Of a stretch of DNA of 64,000 nucleotides, positions 20,998 to 31,110 are shown piece by piece. The stretch's first letter is position 1. Each line of letters starts with the position of its first letter. The stretch covers positions 314,489-378,488 of the forward strand of contig NZ_LMDW01000020.1 of NCBI RefSeq assembly GCF_001425205.1. Reading direction: 5' to 3'. Source of the stretch: Variovorax sp. Root411 (GTDB taxonomy: Bacteria; Pseudomonadota; Gammaproteobacteria; Burkholderiales; Burkholderiaceae_C). Under the pieces are notes generated by a model. It was not told the DNA's origin. It saw nothing but the letters and a program-made list of their open reading frames with translations, and searched no databases. Made by a program: the position numbers and the translations under genes.

Positions 20998-21001
<4 letters not shown>
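20045..21001 (+). CDS. rodZ: Cytoskeletal protein RodZ (HTH and DUF4115 domains)
   Basis: Bitopic membrane protein (318 aa) that links MreB filaments to the elongation machinery. It has a cytoplasmic helix-turn-helix of the Xre type at about 20-90 ([38 protein letters not shown]) and one transmembrane helix at about 137-157 ([19 protein letters not shown]). An Ala/Pro-rich periplasmic linker leads to the C-terminal DUF4115 beta domain ([15 protein letters not shown]). It overlaps both neighbours (8 nt with pilW, ATGA with ispG), so it is tightly coupled. Confidence 0.93.
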
Positions 21002-22278
<1,277 letters not shown>

Positions 22279-22293
22279 CACCTCCGCAGACCC

Positions 22294-23604
22294 ATGGCTG
22301 AAAAACTGAATGCCGTCAAAGGCATGAACGACATATTGCCGCCCGAATCGGCGCGCTGGGAGTGGCTCGAAGCCACCGTGCGCGACCTGATGGGGCGGTT
22401 TGCGTATCGCAACGTGCGCACACCGATCCTGGAGCACACGGCGCTGTTCGTGCGCGGCATCGGCGAGGTGACGGACATCGTCGAGAAGGAGATGTACGCC
22501 TTCGAAGACCGGTCGGACAAGCACGGGCAGGCCGAGCATCTGGCGATGCGGCCGGAGAACACGGCCGGCCTCGTGCGCGCCGTGATCGAGCACAACATGC
22601 TCTACGAGGGCCCCAAGCGCCTCTGGTACACGGGGCCGATGTTCCGCCGCGAAAAGCCGCAGCGTGGGCGTTTCCGCCAGTTCCACCAGATCGGCGCGGA
22701 AGCGCTCGGCTTTGCCGGGCCCGACGTCGACGCCGAGCTGATTCTGCTGGCCACCGCGCTGTGGAAGGCCATCGGCCTGACCGATGTGCGCCTGGAGCTC
22801 AACAGCCTCGGCCAGCCGGCCGAGCGCGCGGTGCACCGCGCCCAGCTCATCGCTCACTTCGAGCAGCACGCCGACAAGCTCGACGAGGACGGCAAGCGCC
22901 GGCTGCACAGCAATCCGCTGCGCATCCTCGACACAAAGAATCCGGCGATGAAAGAGGTGGTCGAATCGGCACCGAAGCTGATCGATTTCCTTGGTGCCGG
23001 ATCGCTGGCGCACTTCGAGGGGCTGCAAGCCATCCTCAAGGCCAACGACATCGCCTTCACGATCAATCCGCGCCTGGTGCGCGGGCTCGACTACTACAAC
23101 CTCACGGTGTTCGAGTTCGTGACCGACCGTCTCGGTGCGCAGGGCACGGTGTGCGCCGGTGGCCGCTATGACGACCTGATCGCACAGATCGGCGGCAAGC
23201 CCGCGCCTGCGGTCGGGTGGGCCATCGGTGTCGAGCGCGTGCTCGACCTGCTGAAGGAGCAGGGCGCTGAAGTGCCCGCGCCGGTGCCTGATGCCTATGC
23301 CATCGTGCCCGACGCCGCATCGATGCCCGCCGTGCTGCGCGCGCTGCAGCAACTGCGCGAAACCGGCGTGCGCGTGCAGATGCACGCCAGTACGGCCGAA
23401 GGCCTTGCGAGCTTCAAGGCGCAGATGCGAAAGGCGGACGCCAGCGGTGCCACCTACGCCCTGATCTTCGGCGCCGATGAACTTGCACGCGGCGAAGTGA
23501 CTCTCAAGGCGCTGCGCGACGGAAGCGGTGCGCAGACCTCCCGGCCACTTGCCGAAGTGGCCGCCTGGGCCGCCACCCTACAATCGCCGGCTCCCAACAT
23601 CTGA
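22294..23604 (+). CDS. hisS: Histidyl-tRNA synthetase
   Basis: Class II aminoacyl-tRNA synthetase (436 aa). Motif 1 begins after [17 protein letters not shown]; motif 2 is in [25 protein letters not shown]; the histidine-specific loop is [15 protein letters not shown]; motif 3 is [13 protein letters not shown]-terminal anticodon-binding domain follows. It lies 15 nt after ispG and 6 nt before the next gene. The catalytic arginines and motifs distinguish it from the paralogue hisZ at 31111. Confidence 0.97.
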   Translation: MAEKLNAVKGMNDILPPESARWEWLEATVRDLMGRFAYRNVRTPILEHTALFVRGIGEVTDIVEKEMYAFEDRSDKHGQAEHLAMRPENTAGLVRAVIEHNMLYEGPKRLWYTGPMFRREKPQRGRFRQFHQIGAEALGFAGPDVDAELILLATALWKAIGLTDVRLELNSLGQPAERAVHRAQLIAHFEQHADKLDEDGKRRLHSNPLRILDTKNPAMKEVVESAPKLIDFLGAGSLAHFEGLQAILKANDIAFTINPRLVRGLDYYNLTVFEFVTDRLGAQGTVCAGGRYDDLIAQIGGKPAPAVGWAIGVERVLDLLKEQGAEVPAPVPDAYAIVPDAASMPAVLRALQQLRETGVRVQMHASTAEGLASFKAQMRKADASGATYALIFGADELARGEVTLKALRDGSGAQTSRPLAEVAAWAATLQSPAPNI

Positions 23605-23610
23605 CAGCGC

Positions 23611-24303
23611 ATGGCAACCCATCTCGACCTCGAAGAACAAGAACAGCTCGACCAGCTCAAGCATTTCTGGAATACCTACGGCACCCTGATCACCTGGGCC
23701 GTGCTGCTCGTCGCCGGCGCCTTCGTGGCCTGGAACGGCTGGCAATGGTATGGACGCAACAAGGCGGCGCAGGCCTCTTCGCTCTACGACGAAATCGAGA
23801 AGACCGCGCAGGCCGGCGATCCGGCACGCATCGCGCTCGTGCTCGACGACATGAAGAAGCGCTTCTCGGGCACGACCTACGCGCAGCAGGCCGGCCTGCT
23901 GGTCGCCAAGACGCTGTACGAAAAGGGCAATGCCGCGGGCTCTCGCGCCGAACTCGAATGGGTTGCGCAGAACGCCGTCGATCCGGGCTACAAGGCTATT
24001 GCCAGGCTGCGGCTGGCGGCCGAACTGCTCGACAGCAAGTCCTACGACGATGCGATCAAACAGCTCGACGGCAGCGTGCCCAAGGAATTCGAACCGCTGG
24101 TGGCCGACCGCAAGGGCGACATCTACCTGGCCCAGGGCAAGCGCGCCGAGGCGCAGGCCGAATACCGCAAGGCCTGGACCGGTCTTGGCGCCACCTCCGA
24201 CTACCGCCGCCTGGTCGAAATCAAGCTCAATGCGGTCGGTGTCGACCCGAAGAGCCTGGCGCCAGTCGTCACCGTCACACCCGCAGCCCCCAAAACTCCC
24301 TGA
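23611..24303 (+). CDS. YfgM-like TPR membrane protein
   Basis: Inner-membrane protein of 230 aa of the YfgM family (DUF2133). A short acidic cytoplasmic N-terminus (EEQEQLDQLKHFW) is followed by one transmembrane helix at about 26-48 (LITWAVLLVAGAFVAWNGW) and a periplasmic TPR-like domain. In E. coli, YfgM associates with the SecYEG translocon and the chaperone PpiD. It sits between hisS and bamB, as in E. coli, which supports a role in envelope protein traffic. Confidence 0.88.
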   Translation: MATHLDLEEQEQLDQLKHFWNTYGTLITWAVLLVAGAFVAWNGWQWYGRNKAAQASSLYDEIEKTAQAGDPARIALVLDDMKKRFSGTTYAQQAGLLVAKTLYEKGNAAGSRAELEWVAQNAVDPGYKAIARLRLAAELLDSKSYDDAIKQLDGSVPKEFEPLVADRKGDIYLAQGKRAEAQAEYRKAWTGLGATSDYRRLVEIKLNAVGVDPKSLAPVVTVTPAAPKTP

Positions 24304-24309
24304 CCGCAT

Positions 24310-25452
24310 ATGAATTTCAAGCGTTTCATGCCTGAATCGACCGCCCTGCGCGCGGGATCAGCTCTTGTTTTGGTGGCGTTCCTCGCCGCCTGTTCGGGCA
24401 GCAGCAAGCCGAAGCCGGAGGAGCTTGCCGCCAATCCGGCCCTGATGGGCGTGCGCCAGGCCTGGACGGTGCGCATCCCCGAGGTCAAGTTCCCTCTCAC
24501 CACCGACATCAGCGGCGACACCGTCACCGTGGCCGGCAGCGACGGCACGGTGATTGCCATCGACGCCCGCGCCGGCCGCGAAACCTGGCGCGCCAGCGCC
24601 GGCGCGCCGCTGGCAGCCGGTGTAGGCAGCGACGGGTCGATGGCCGCGGTCGTGACCACCGGCAACGAACTGGTCGCCATCGAGAATGGCAAGATCCTGT
24701 GGAAGCAGAAGCTCTCAGCCCAGGCCTTTACCGCACCACTGGTGGCAGGGCGCCGCGTGTTCGTGCAGACCGCCGACCGCAGCATCAGCGCCTGGGACGG
24801 CCAGAGCGGCCGCCGCCTCTGGATCCAGCAGCGCACGGGTGAAAACCTCGTGCTGCGCAAGTCGGGCGTGCTGATCGCCGTGGGTGACACGCTGGTCGCA
24901 GGCATCGGCGGCCGCCTGGTGGGCATCAACCCCGCCAACGGCACTTCGCGCTGGGAATCGCCCATTGCGGCACCGCGCGGCACCAACGACGTGGAGCGCC
25001 TGGTCGATCTGACCGGCAGCGTGAGCCGCTTCGGCGACACCATCTGCGCCCGTGCGTACTACGCCAGCGTAGGCTGTGTCGAGACCGTGCGCGGCTCGCT
25101 GGTCTGGAGCAAGCCCGCCTCGGGCGCCGACGGCGTCAGTGGCGACAGCGGTTTTGTCTACGGTACCGAGTCCGACGGCAGCGTCGTCGCGTGGCGCCGT
25201 GCCGACGGCGAGCGCGCCTGGCAGATGAGCCGCTTGAAGAACCGCAACCTCACCGCGCCGCTGGCCGTGGGCCGCTCGCTGATCATTGGCGAAGACACCG
25301 GCACGCTGCACTTCGTTTCGCGTGAAGATGGCGCGCTGCTCAATCGCGTCACGCCCGATGGCTCGGCCATCACCGTCACGCCGGTGCTGGCCGGCAACAC
25401 GGTCGTGGTCGTGACTGCCAAGGGTGGCGTGTTTGGCTATCGCCCTGAATAA
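24310..25452 (+). CDS. bamB: Outer-membrane assembly lipoprotein BamB
   Basis: BamB (YfgL), the beta-propeller lipoprotein of the BAM complex; 380 aa. The lipoprotein signal ends in FLAAC with the lipidated cysteine at residue 28. Eight-blade PQQ-like repeats are visible as recurring motifs (VIAIDARAGRETWRA, SAWDGQSGRRLW, GINPANGTSRWES, VVAWRRADGERAWQM). It is 6 nt after the yfgM-like gene. With bamD at 12.8 kb, two BAM lipoproteins are encoded in this window. Confidence 0.95.
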   Translation: MNFKRFMPESTALRAGSALVLVAFLAACSGSSKPKPEELAANPALMGVRQAWTVRIPEVKFPLTTDISGDTVTVAGSDGTVIAIDARAGRETWRASAGAPLAAGVGSDGSMAAVVTTGNELVAIENGKILWKQKLSAQAFTAPLVAGRRVFVQTADRSISAWDGQSGRRLWIQQRTGENLVLRKSGVLIAVGDTLVAGIGGRLVGINPANGTSRWESPIAAPRGTNDVERLVDLTGSVSRFGDTICARAYYASVGCVETVRGSLVWSKPASGADGVSGDSGFVYGTESDGSVVAWRRADGERAWQMSRLKNRNLTAPLAVGRSLIIGEDTGTLHFVSREDGALLNRVTPDGSAITVTPVLAGNTVVVVTAKGGVFGYRPE

Positions 25453-25489
25453 CTCTTTCTTTTTCCTTTTCTCTTTCCAAGGCCCGACC

Positions 25490-25522
25490 ATGAAAACCGC
25501 GCCATCGAAAGGCCGGCCATGA
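25490..25522 (+). promoter_or_regulatory. 10-codon leader ORF overlapping the der start
   Basis: ATG at 25490 opens a ten-codon frame ([10 protein letters not shown]) whose TGA at 25520-25522 overlaps the der ATG as ATGA. It lies after a pyrimidine-rich tract (25451-25478) at the end of bamB. A short AAGG precedes it. This layout could couple der translation to a leader peptide. The frame may also be fortuitous; conservation has not been tested. Confidence 0.35.
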
Positions 25523-26862
25523 AGCCGGTCGTGGCCCTGGTCGGGCGGCCCAACGTTGGCAAGTCGACCCTCTTCAACCGCCTGACCCAGACGCGCGACG
25601 CCATCGTCGCCGACTTCGCCGGCCTCACGCGCGACCGCCACTACGGCAATGGCCGTCTGGGCAAGCACGAGTTCATCGTCATCGACACCGGCGGCTTCGA
25701 ACCCGACGCGGGCAGCGGCATTTACAAGGAAATGGCCAAGCAGACGCGGCAGGCCGTGGCCGAGGCCGACGTGGTGATCTTCGTCGTCGACGCTCGCGAG
25801 GGCCTGTCGGCGCAAGACCACGACATCGCCAACGAATTGCGCCGCCTCGGCAAGCCTTGCGTGCTGGCGGCCAACAAGGCCGAAGGCATGCACGACGGCA
25901 CCAAGCTGGTCGACTTCTACGAACTCGGCTTCGGCGACGTGCATGGCGTATCTGCTGCGCACGGGCAGGGCATGCGCGACCTCGTCGAACTTGCCCTGGA
26001 GCCGCTGAACCTGCCCGATCCCGACGACGAGACGGACGAGGACGAGGTCAATAAGCCGATCAAGCTCGCCGTGGCCGGACGGCCCAACGTGGGCAAGTCG
26101 ACGCTGATCAACACCTGGCTCGGCGAAGAGCGCCTGGTGGCCTTCGACATGCCGGGCACCACGCGCGACGCGATCTCCGTGCCCTTCGAGCGCAACGGCC
26201 AGCGCTTCGAGCTGATCGACACGGCTGGCCTGCGCCGCAAGGGCAAGGTGTTCGAGGCGATCGAGAAGTTCTCGGTGGTCAAGACGCTGCAGGCCATCGA
26301 GTCGGCCAACGTGGTGCTGCTGCTGCTCGACGCCACGCAGGGTGTGACCGACCAGGACGCACACATCGCCGGCTACATCCTCGAAAGCGGCCGCGCGGTG
26401 GTGATCGCCATCAACAAGTGGGACGCGGTCGACAGCTACCAGCGCGAGCAGATCCAGCGGCAGATCGAGACCCGGCTGCCGTTCCTGAAGTTCGCGGCGC
26501 TGCATTTCATCTCGGCCATCAAGCGCCAAGGCCTGGGCCCGGTGTGGCAGGCGATCGCACAGGCCCACAAGTCGGCCACGCGCAAGATGTCGACGCCGGT
26601 GCTGACCCGCCTGCTGCTGGAGGCGGTGCAGTTCCAGGCGCCCAAGCGCGGCGGCATGTACCGGCCCAAGCTGCGCTATGCGCACCAGGGGGGCATGAAC
26701 CCGCCGGTGATCGTGATCCACGGCAATTCGCTGGAGCACGTGACAGAGGCGTACAAGCGCTTCCTCGAGGGGCGTTTCCGCAAGGAGTTCGACCTGGTGG
26801 GTACGCCGCTGCGAATCCAGTTCAAAAGCTCGGCGAACCCGTTTGCCGACAAGGATGACTGA
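25519..26862 (+). CDS. der: Ribosome biogenesis GTPase Der (EngA)
   Basis: Essential GTPase with two tandem G domains (447 aa) that acts in 50S subunit maturation. P-loops are GRPNVGKST at about 9-17 and 187-195. Each domain has its DTGG/DTAG switch and NKxx/NKWD guanine-recognition motifs. The C-terminal KH-like domain contains [17 protein letters not shown]. The ATG at 25519 is preceded by AAAGG and overlaps a small upstream frame. The 66-nt pyrimidine-rich spacer from bamB is the longest gap inside this block. Confidence 0.97.
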   Translation: MKPVVALVGRPNVGKSTLFNRLTQTRDAIVADFAGLTRDRHYGNGRLGKHEFIVIDTGGFEPDAGSGIYKEMAKQTRQAVAEADVVIFVVDAREGLSAQDHDIANELRRLGKPCVLAANKAEGMHDGTKLVDFYELGFGDVHGVSAAHGQGMRDLVELALEPLNLPDPDDETDEDEVNKPIKLAVAGRPNVGKSTLINTWLGEERLVAFDMPGTTRDAISVPFERNGQRFELIDTAGLRRKGKVFEAIEKFSVVKTLQAIESANVVLLLLDATQGVTDQDAHIAGYILESGRAVVIAINKWDAVDSYQREQIQRQIETRLPFLKFAALHFISAIKRQGLGPVWQAIAQAHKSATRKMSTPVLTRLLLEAVQFQAPKRGGMYRPKLRYAHQGGMNPPVIVIHGNSLEHVTEAYKRFLEGRFRKEFDLVGTPLRIQFKSSANPFADKDD

Positions 26863-27033
26863 GGCGGTGCGGGTCTTGGCGGCCGATGGCGGCCGTTGAC
26901 TTGCTGCCGTCACTGAAGTTCCGCCTTTTGAGAGACGTTATTTTCTCAAGGCTTTTGAACCCGATTGCTGCGGCGCAGAAACCCTGTGTTAAGGTCATCT
27001 CTCCAACAACTACTCTTGAACACGGAGAATATC
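26863..27033. other. Intergenic region upstream of hfq
   Basis: 171 nt without a gene between der and hfq. It contains TTGAGA (26928-26933) and TCTCAA (26944-26949) as an inverted repeat separated by an AT-rich 10-nt spacer, and TTGAAC at 26955-26960. These could belong to an hfq promoter or operator, but I could not place a convincing -35/-10 pair. Confidence 0.35.
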
Positions 27034-27279
27034 GTGAGCAATAAAGGGCAACTTCTGCAAGACCCGTTTCTGAACACCCTGCGTCGTGAGCACGTGCCGG
27101 TTTCCATTTATTTGGTGAATGGCATCAAGCTGCAGGGCCAGATCGAGTCTTTTGACCAGTACGTCGTGTTGCTTCGCAATACGGTGACGCAAATGGTCTA
27201 CAAGCACGCCATTTCCACCATCGTGCCGGGTCGTGCCGTCAACTTCTCGGCTAACGAGAACGAAGACGCCGCAGCCTGA
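27034..27279 (+). CDS. hfq: RNA chaperone Hfq
   Basis: Sm-like hexameric RNA chaperone of 81 aa that pairs small RNAs with mRNAs. The proximal-face motif [30 protein letters not shown] (shown here by its ends: LLQDPF and KLQGQ) and the Sm2 motif [12 protein letters not shown] are intact. The start is the GTG at 27034, with CGGAG at 27023-27027. The C-terminal tail is very short and acidic (NENEDAAA), unlike the longer E. coli tail, as is usual in beta-proteobacteria. A strong terminator follows directly. Confidence 0.97.
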   Translation: MSNKGQLLQDPFLNTLRREHVPVSIYLVNGIKLQGQIESFDQYVVLLRNTVTQMVYKHAISTIVPGRAVNFSANENEDAAA

Positions 27280-27288
27280 TCGCGCGGA

Positions 27289-27317
27289 GCGCGGCAGCCC
27301 CTGCTGCCGCGCTTTTT
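27289..27317 (+). terminator. Intrinsic terminator between hfq and hflX
   Basis: GCGCGGCAG (27289-27297) pairs with CTGCCGCGC (27304-27312) around a 6-nt loop, followed by TTTTT. It lies 10 nt after the hfq stop and 19 nt before the hflX start, so it should end or attenuate hfq transcripts and limit read-through into hflX. Confidence 0.8.
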
Positions 27318-27335
27318 CCCAATTTCTGATCCCGC

Positions 27336-28505
27336 TTGTCTGAACTGATCCCCCGCCAGGAAGGCGCCGCCGTTCTCGTCGGCGTCGATTTCGGGCTGCC
27401 CCATTTCGACAGCGAACTCGAGGAACTCGGCCTGCTCGCGCAGACCGCGGGCCTGACGCCCGTCGCCCGGCTTGCGTGCAAGCGCAAGGCGCCCGACGCG
27501 GCCCTGTTCGTTGGCAGCGGCAAGGCCGAAGAAATCAAGGAGCTGGCTGCCCTGTACAGGGCCAGCGAGGTCATCTTCGACCAGGCCCTGAGCCCCGCGC
27601 AGCAGCGCAACCTCGAGCGCCAGCTCGATATCGCGGTCTACGACCGGACCTTCCTCATCCTTGAAATCTTCGCCCAGCGTGCGCGTTCGCACGAAGGCAA
27701 GCTGCAGGTCGAGTTGGCTCGCCTGCAGTACCTCAGCACGCGGCTGGTGCGCCGCTGGTCCCACCTGGAGCGCCAGACCGGCGGTGCAGGCGTGCGCGGC
27801 GGCCCGGGCGAGAAGCAGATCGAACTCGATCGCCGGATGATCGGCGAGTCGATCAAGCGCACGCGCGAGCGCCTTGCCAAGGTGCAGAAGCAGCGCGGCA
27901 CCCAGCGCCGGCAGCGCGAGCGACGCGACACCTTCAACATCTCGCTGGTGGGCTACACCAACGCGGGCAAGTCGTCGCTGTTCAATGCGCTGGTCAAGGC
28001 CCGCGCCTATGCGGCCGACCAACTGTTCGCCACGCTCGACACCACCACGCGCAACCTCTACCTGGGCGACGCCCGGCGGCAGGTGTCGATCTCCGACACC
28101 GTGGGTTTTATCCGCGACCTGCCGCACGGGCTGGTCGATGCCTTCAAGGCCACTTTGCAGGAGGCGGTCGATGCCGACCTGCTGCTGCACGTGGTCGATG
28201 CCTCCAACCCCCACTACCCCGAGCAGATGGCCGAGGTGCAGACGGTGCTGCGCGAGATCGGCGCCGACACCGTGCCGCAACTGTTGGTATTCAACAAGCT
28301 CGACGCTCTTGAAAGCGCGCAGCATCCGCTGCATCTGCAGGACGAGATGGAAATCGACGGCGTTCAGGTCCCCCGCATCTTCCTCAGCGCCAAGAGCGGC
28401 GAGGGCGTGCCGCTGCTGCGCGCCGAGCTCGCCCGGCAGTCGGGTTCCGTAGCCGATACGATGACCCCTGAGGCAGACGCTGAATTGCACGATGCAACCG
28501 ATTGA
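27336..28505 (+). CDS. hflX: GTPase HflX
   Basis: Ribosome-associated Obg/HflX-type GTPase (389 aa), able to split stalled 70S ribosomes under stress. The N-terminal HflX domain (about 1-195) includes the glycine-rich GGAGVRGGPGEKQIELDRR. The G domain starts near residue 205 (GYTNAGKSSLFN), followed by DTVGFIRDLP and NKLD. The start is a TTG at 27336, and no in-frame ATG is nearby. A terminator precedes the gene, so expression relative to hfq is probably reduced or separately driven. Confidence 0.95.
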   Translation: MSELIPRQEGAAVLVGVDFGLPHFDSELEELGLLAQTAGLTPVARLACKRKAPDAALFVGSGKAEEIKELAALYRASEVIFDQALSPAQQRNLERQLDIAVYDRTFLILEIFAQRARSHEGKLQVELARLQYLSTRLVRRWSHLERQTGGAGVRGGPGEKQIELDRRMIGESIKRTRERLAKVQKQRGTQRRQRERRDTFNISLVGYTNAGKSSLFNALVKARAYAADQLFATLDTTTRNLYLGDARRQVSISDTVGFIRDLPHGLVDAFKATLQEAVDADLLLHVVDASNPHYPEQMAEVQTVLREIGADTVPQLLVFNKLDALESAQHPLHLQDEMEIDGVQVPRIFLSAKSGEGVPLLRAELARQSGSVADTMTPEADAELHDATD

Positions 28506-28543
28506 TTGGGCACAATCCCGCCACTGACAAGAGAACGAAGCGA

Positions 28544-29938
28544 ATGAATTCAAAGCCAGCGCGGAGAGGGTTTCTGGGCATGTTCAACCTGAACGACGGT
28601 CGATGGGGTCGCGGCGACGAGCCGTCTTCCAGCGGCAGCCGCCCCCCCGACGCCAATCCTCCGGGTGCACCGACCCCGCCGCCTTCGAGCAACGGTGGCA
28701 ACAACGGCAACAACGACAATCGCCCTCGCGGACAGGGCCCCAACCAGGGCCCTCCCGACCTCGATGAGCTCTGGCGCGACCTCAATCGCAAGCTTGGCGG
28801 CTTCTTCGGTGGCAAGGGTGGCGGCAATCGCCCCAACGGCAGTGGCGGTGGTGGCGGCAACGGCTACAGACCCGACATGAAGAACGCAGGATTCGGCCTC
28901 GGCCTCGTGGCGGCGGTGGTAGTCCTGATCTGGCTCGGCACCGGCTTCTTCATCGTGAACGAAGGCCAGCAGGCCGTCATCACCCAGTTCGGCCGCTACA
29001 AGAGCACCGTGGGCGCCGGTTTCAACTGGCGCCTGCCGTATCCCATCCAGCGCCACGAGGTGGTGGTGACCACGCAGATCCGTTCCGCCGACGTCGGCCG
29101 CGACGCCATCGTGCGTTCCACGGGCCTGCGCGAGTCGGCCATGCTGACCGAAGACGAGAACATCGTCGAGATCAAGTTTGCCGTGCAGTACCGCCTGAGC
29201 GATCCGCGTGCCTGGCTCTACGAGAGCAAGTCGCCCGCCGACACCGTCGTGCAGGTGGCCGAGACCTCCGTGCGCGAGGTGGTCGGCAAGATGAAGATGG
29301 ACGCCGCGCTGGCCGAAGAGCGCGATCAGATCGCGCCGCGCGTGCGCACGCTGATGCAGACCATCCTCGACCGCTACAAGATCGGCGTCGAAGTCGTCGG
29401 CATCAACCTGCAGCAGGGCGGCGTGCGTCCGCCCGAGCAGGTGCAGGCCGCGTTCGACGACGTGCTCAAGGCTGGCCAGGAGCGCGAGCGCACCAAGAAC
29501 GATGCGCAGGCCTATGCCAACAACGTGGTACCGCTCGCCACCGGTACGGCTTCGCGCCTGAAGGAAGAATCCGAGGCCTACAAGGCGCGGATCGTGGCGC
29601 AGGCGCAGGGTGATGCCGGCCGCTTCAGTGCGGTGCTGGCCGAATACCAGAAGGCCCCGCAGGTGACGCGCGATCGCATGTACACCGATGCCATGCAGCA
29701 GATCTACGCCAGCACGACGAAGGTGCTGGTCGACAGCAAGCAAGGCTCCAACCTGCTGTACCTGCCGCTCGACAAGCTCATGCAGCTGAGTGGCAGCAAC
29801 GCTGCCACGCCGGTCGACGCGGCCAGCCCGAACGTTGCGGGCACAGCACCGGCCCAGTCCTCGGTGATCCCGGTGGCACCTGCGACGAACGACGCGCGCG
29901 CCCGCGATGGCCGCTCGCGTGACCGCGACGTGCGTTGA
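28544..29938 (+). CDS. hflK: FtsH protease modulator HflK
   Basis: SPFH/Band 7 membrane protein (464 aa) forming with HflC a large periplasmic cage that regulates FtsH. The first 110 residues are Gly/Asn/Pro-rich and disordered. One transmembrane helix lies at about 117-139 (GLGLVAAVVVLIWLGTGFFI), followed by the SPFH domain (VNEGQQAVITQFGRY) and long helical coils. The ATG at 28544 was chosen over an upstream in-frame start at 28502 that lies only just inside the gap. The gene ends at TTGA, where a possible hflC TTG start overlaps. Confidence 0.95.
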   Translation: MNSKPARRGFLGMFNLNDGRWGRGDEPSSSGSRPPDANPPGAPTPPPSSNGGNNGNNDNRPRGQGPNQGPPDLDELWRDLNRKLGGFFGGKGGGNRPNGSGGGGGNGYRPDMKNAGFGLGLVAAVVVLIWLGTGFFIVNEGQQAVITQFGRYKSTVGAGFNWRLPYPIQRHEVVVTTQIRSADVGRDAIVRSTGLRESAMLTEDENIVEIKFAVQYRLSDPRAWLYESKSPADTVVQVAETSVREVVGKMKMDAALAEERDQIAPRVRTLMQTILDRYKIGVEVVGINLQQGGVRPPEQVQAAFDDVLKAGQERERTKNDAQAYANNVVPLATGTASRLKEESEAYKARIVAQAQGDAGRFSAVLAEYQKAPQVTRDRMYTDAMQQIYASTTKVLVDSKQGSNLLYLPLDKLMQLSGSNAATPVDAASPNVAGTAPAQSSVIPVAPATNDARARDGRSRDRDVR

Positions 29939-29955
29939 AAAAGGCCCGAAAGAAT

Positions 29956-30855
29956 ATGAACAGAATCGGATTCATTGCAACGTCGATCCTCGTGCTGCTG
30001 GTGCTGGCAAGCTCGACCCTCTTCGTGGTCGACCAGCGGCAGTTCGGCGTGGTCTATGCGCTTGGCCAGATCAAGCAGGTCATCACGGAGCCCGGCCTCA
30101 ACTTCAAGCTGCCGCCACCGTTCCAGAACGTGTCGTACATCGACAAGCGCCTGCTGACGCTGTCGAGCGTGGACACCGAGCCGATGCTCACCGCCGAGAA
30201 GCAGCGCGTGGTGATCGACTGGTACGTGCGCTGGCGCATCAGCGACCCGCAGGCTTACATCCGCAACGTCGGCCTCGACGAGAACGCCGGTGCGATGCAA
30301 CTCAACCGCGTGGTGCGCAATGCGTTCCAGGAAAACATCAACAAGCGCACCGTGCGCGACCTGATCTCGGTGCGCCGCGAGGCCTTGATGGCCGACGTGC
30401 AGCGCGAGGTGCTGTCGGTGGTGAAGGGCGCCAAGCCCTGGGGCGTGGACGTGGTCGACGTGCGCATCACGCGTGTCGACTACGTGGAAGCCATCACCGA
30501 ATCGGTCTACCGCCGCATGGAAGCCGAGCGCAAGCGCGTGGCCAACGAGCTGCGTTCGACCGGCACGGCCGAAGGCGAGAAGATCCGCGCCGACGCCGAC
30601 CGCCAGCGCGAAGTGATCGTGGCGAACGCCTACCGCGACGCCCAGAAGATCAAGGGCGAGGGCGATGCCCAGGCGGCTTCCACGTACAGCGAGGCCTTTG
30701 GCCGCGACCCGCAGTTCGCTCAGTTCTACCGAAGCCTCGAAGCCTACAAGCAGAGCTTCAACAAGAAGAGCGACGTGATGGTGCTCGATCCGTCCTCGGA
30801 CTTCTTCCGCGCCATGCAAGGTTCGGGTTCGAACACCAACGCTTCCCGTCGTTGA
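29956..30855 (+). CDS. hflC: FtsH protease modulator HflC
   Basis: SPFH-domain partner of HflK (299 aa). It has an N-terminal transmembrane anchor (GFIATSILVLLVLASSTLFV) and then VDQRQFGVVYALGQI, the start of the SPFH fold. I chose the ATG at 29956 because it puts the anchor at the very N-terminus as in other HflC proteins. A TTG at 29935 overlapping the hflK stop would add seven basic residues (MKKARKN) and is a real alternative, since overlap-coupled starts are common here. Confidence 0.93.
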   Translation: MNRIGFIATSILVLLVLASSTLFVVDQRQFGVVYALGQIKQVITEPGLNFKLPPPFQNVSYIDKRLLTLSSVDTEPMLTAEKQRVVIDWYVRWRISDPQAYIRNVGLDENAGAMQLNRVVRNAFQENINKRTVRDLISVRREALMADVQREVLSVVKGAKPWGVDVVDVRITRVDYVEAITESVYRRMEAERKRVANELRSTGTAEGEKIRADADRQREVIVANAYRDAQKIKGEGDAQAASTYSEAFGRDPQFAQFYRSLEAYKQSFNKKSDVMVLDPSSDFFRAMQGSGSNTNASRR

Positions 30856-30877
30856 TTCGCAGCCGCCCTCAGGAGCC

Positions 30878-31066
30878 GTGAGCGCCGACACTTTCTGGAG
30901 CGCGCTGGCGCTCGTCCTGGTGATCGAAGGCATCCTGCCTTTCGTCTCGCCGGGAGGGTGGCGGCGCGGCTTCGGCCAGCTCATGCAGCTGCGCGACGGC
31001 CAGCTTCGTTTCTTCGGACTTTGCAGCATCCTGCTGGGTTTGCTACTGCTCTGGATCTTGGGGTAG
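30878..31066 (+). CDS. YjeT-like small inner-membrane protein (DUF2065)
   Basis: A 62-aa protein with two hydrophobic helices (FWSALALVLVIEGILPFVSP and LRFFGLCSILLGLLLLWIL) separated by GGWRRGFGQLMQLRDGQ, typical of DUF2065/YjeT. The GTG start at 30878 has AGGAG immediately upstream. It lies between hflC and hisZ/purA, as in many proteobacteria. Function is unknown. Confidence 0.88.
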   Translation: MSADTFWSALALVLVIEGILPFVSPGGWRRGFGQLMQLRDGQLRFFGLCSILLGLLLLWILG

Positions 31067-31110
31067 CGCGGTCCCGGTAGAATTCCGGTTTAACCACGCC
31101 CTCGATCCCC

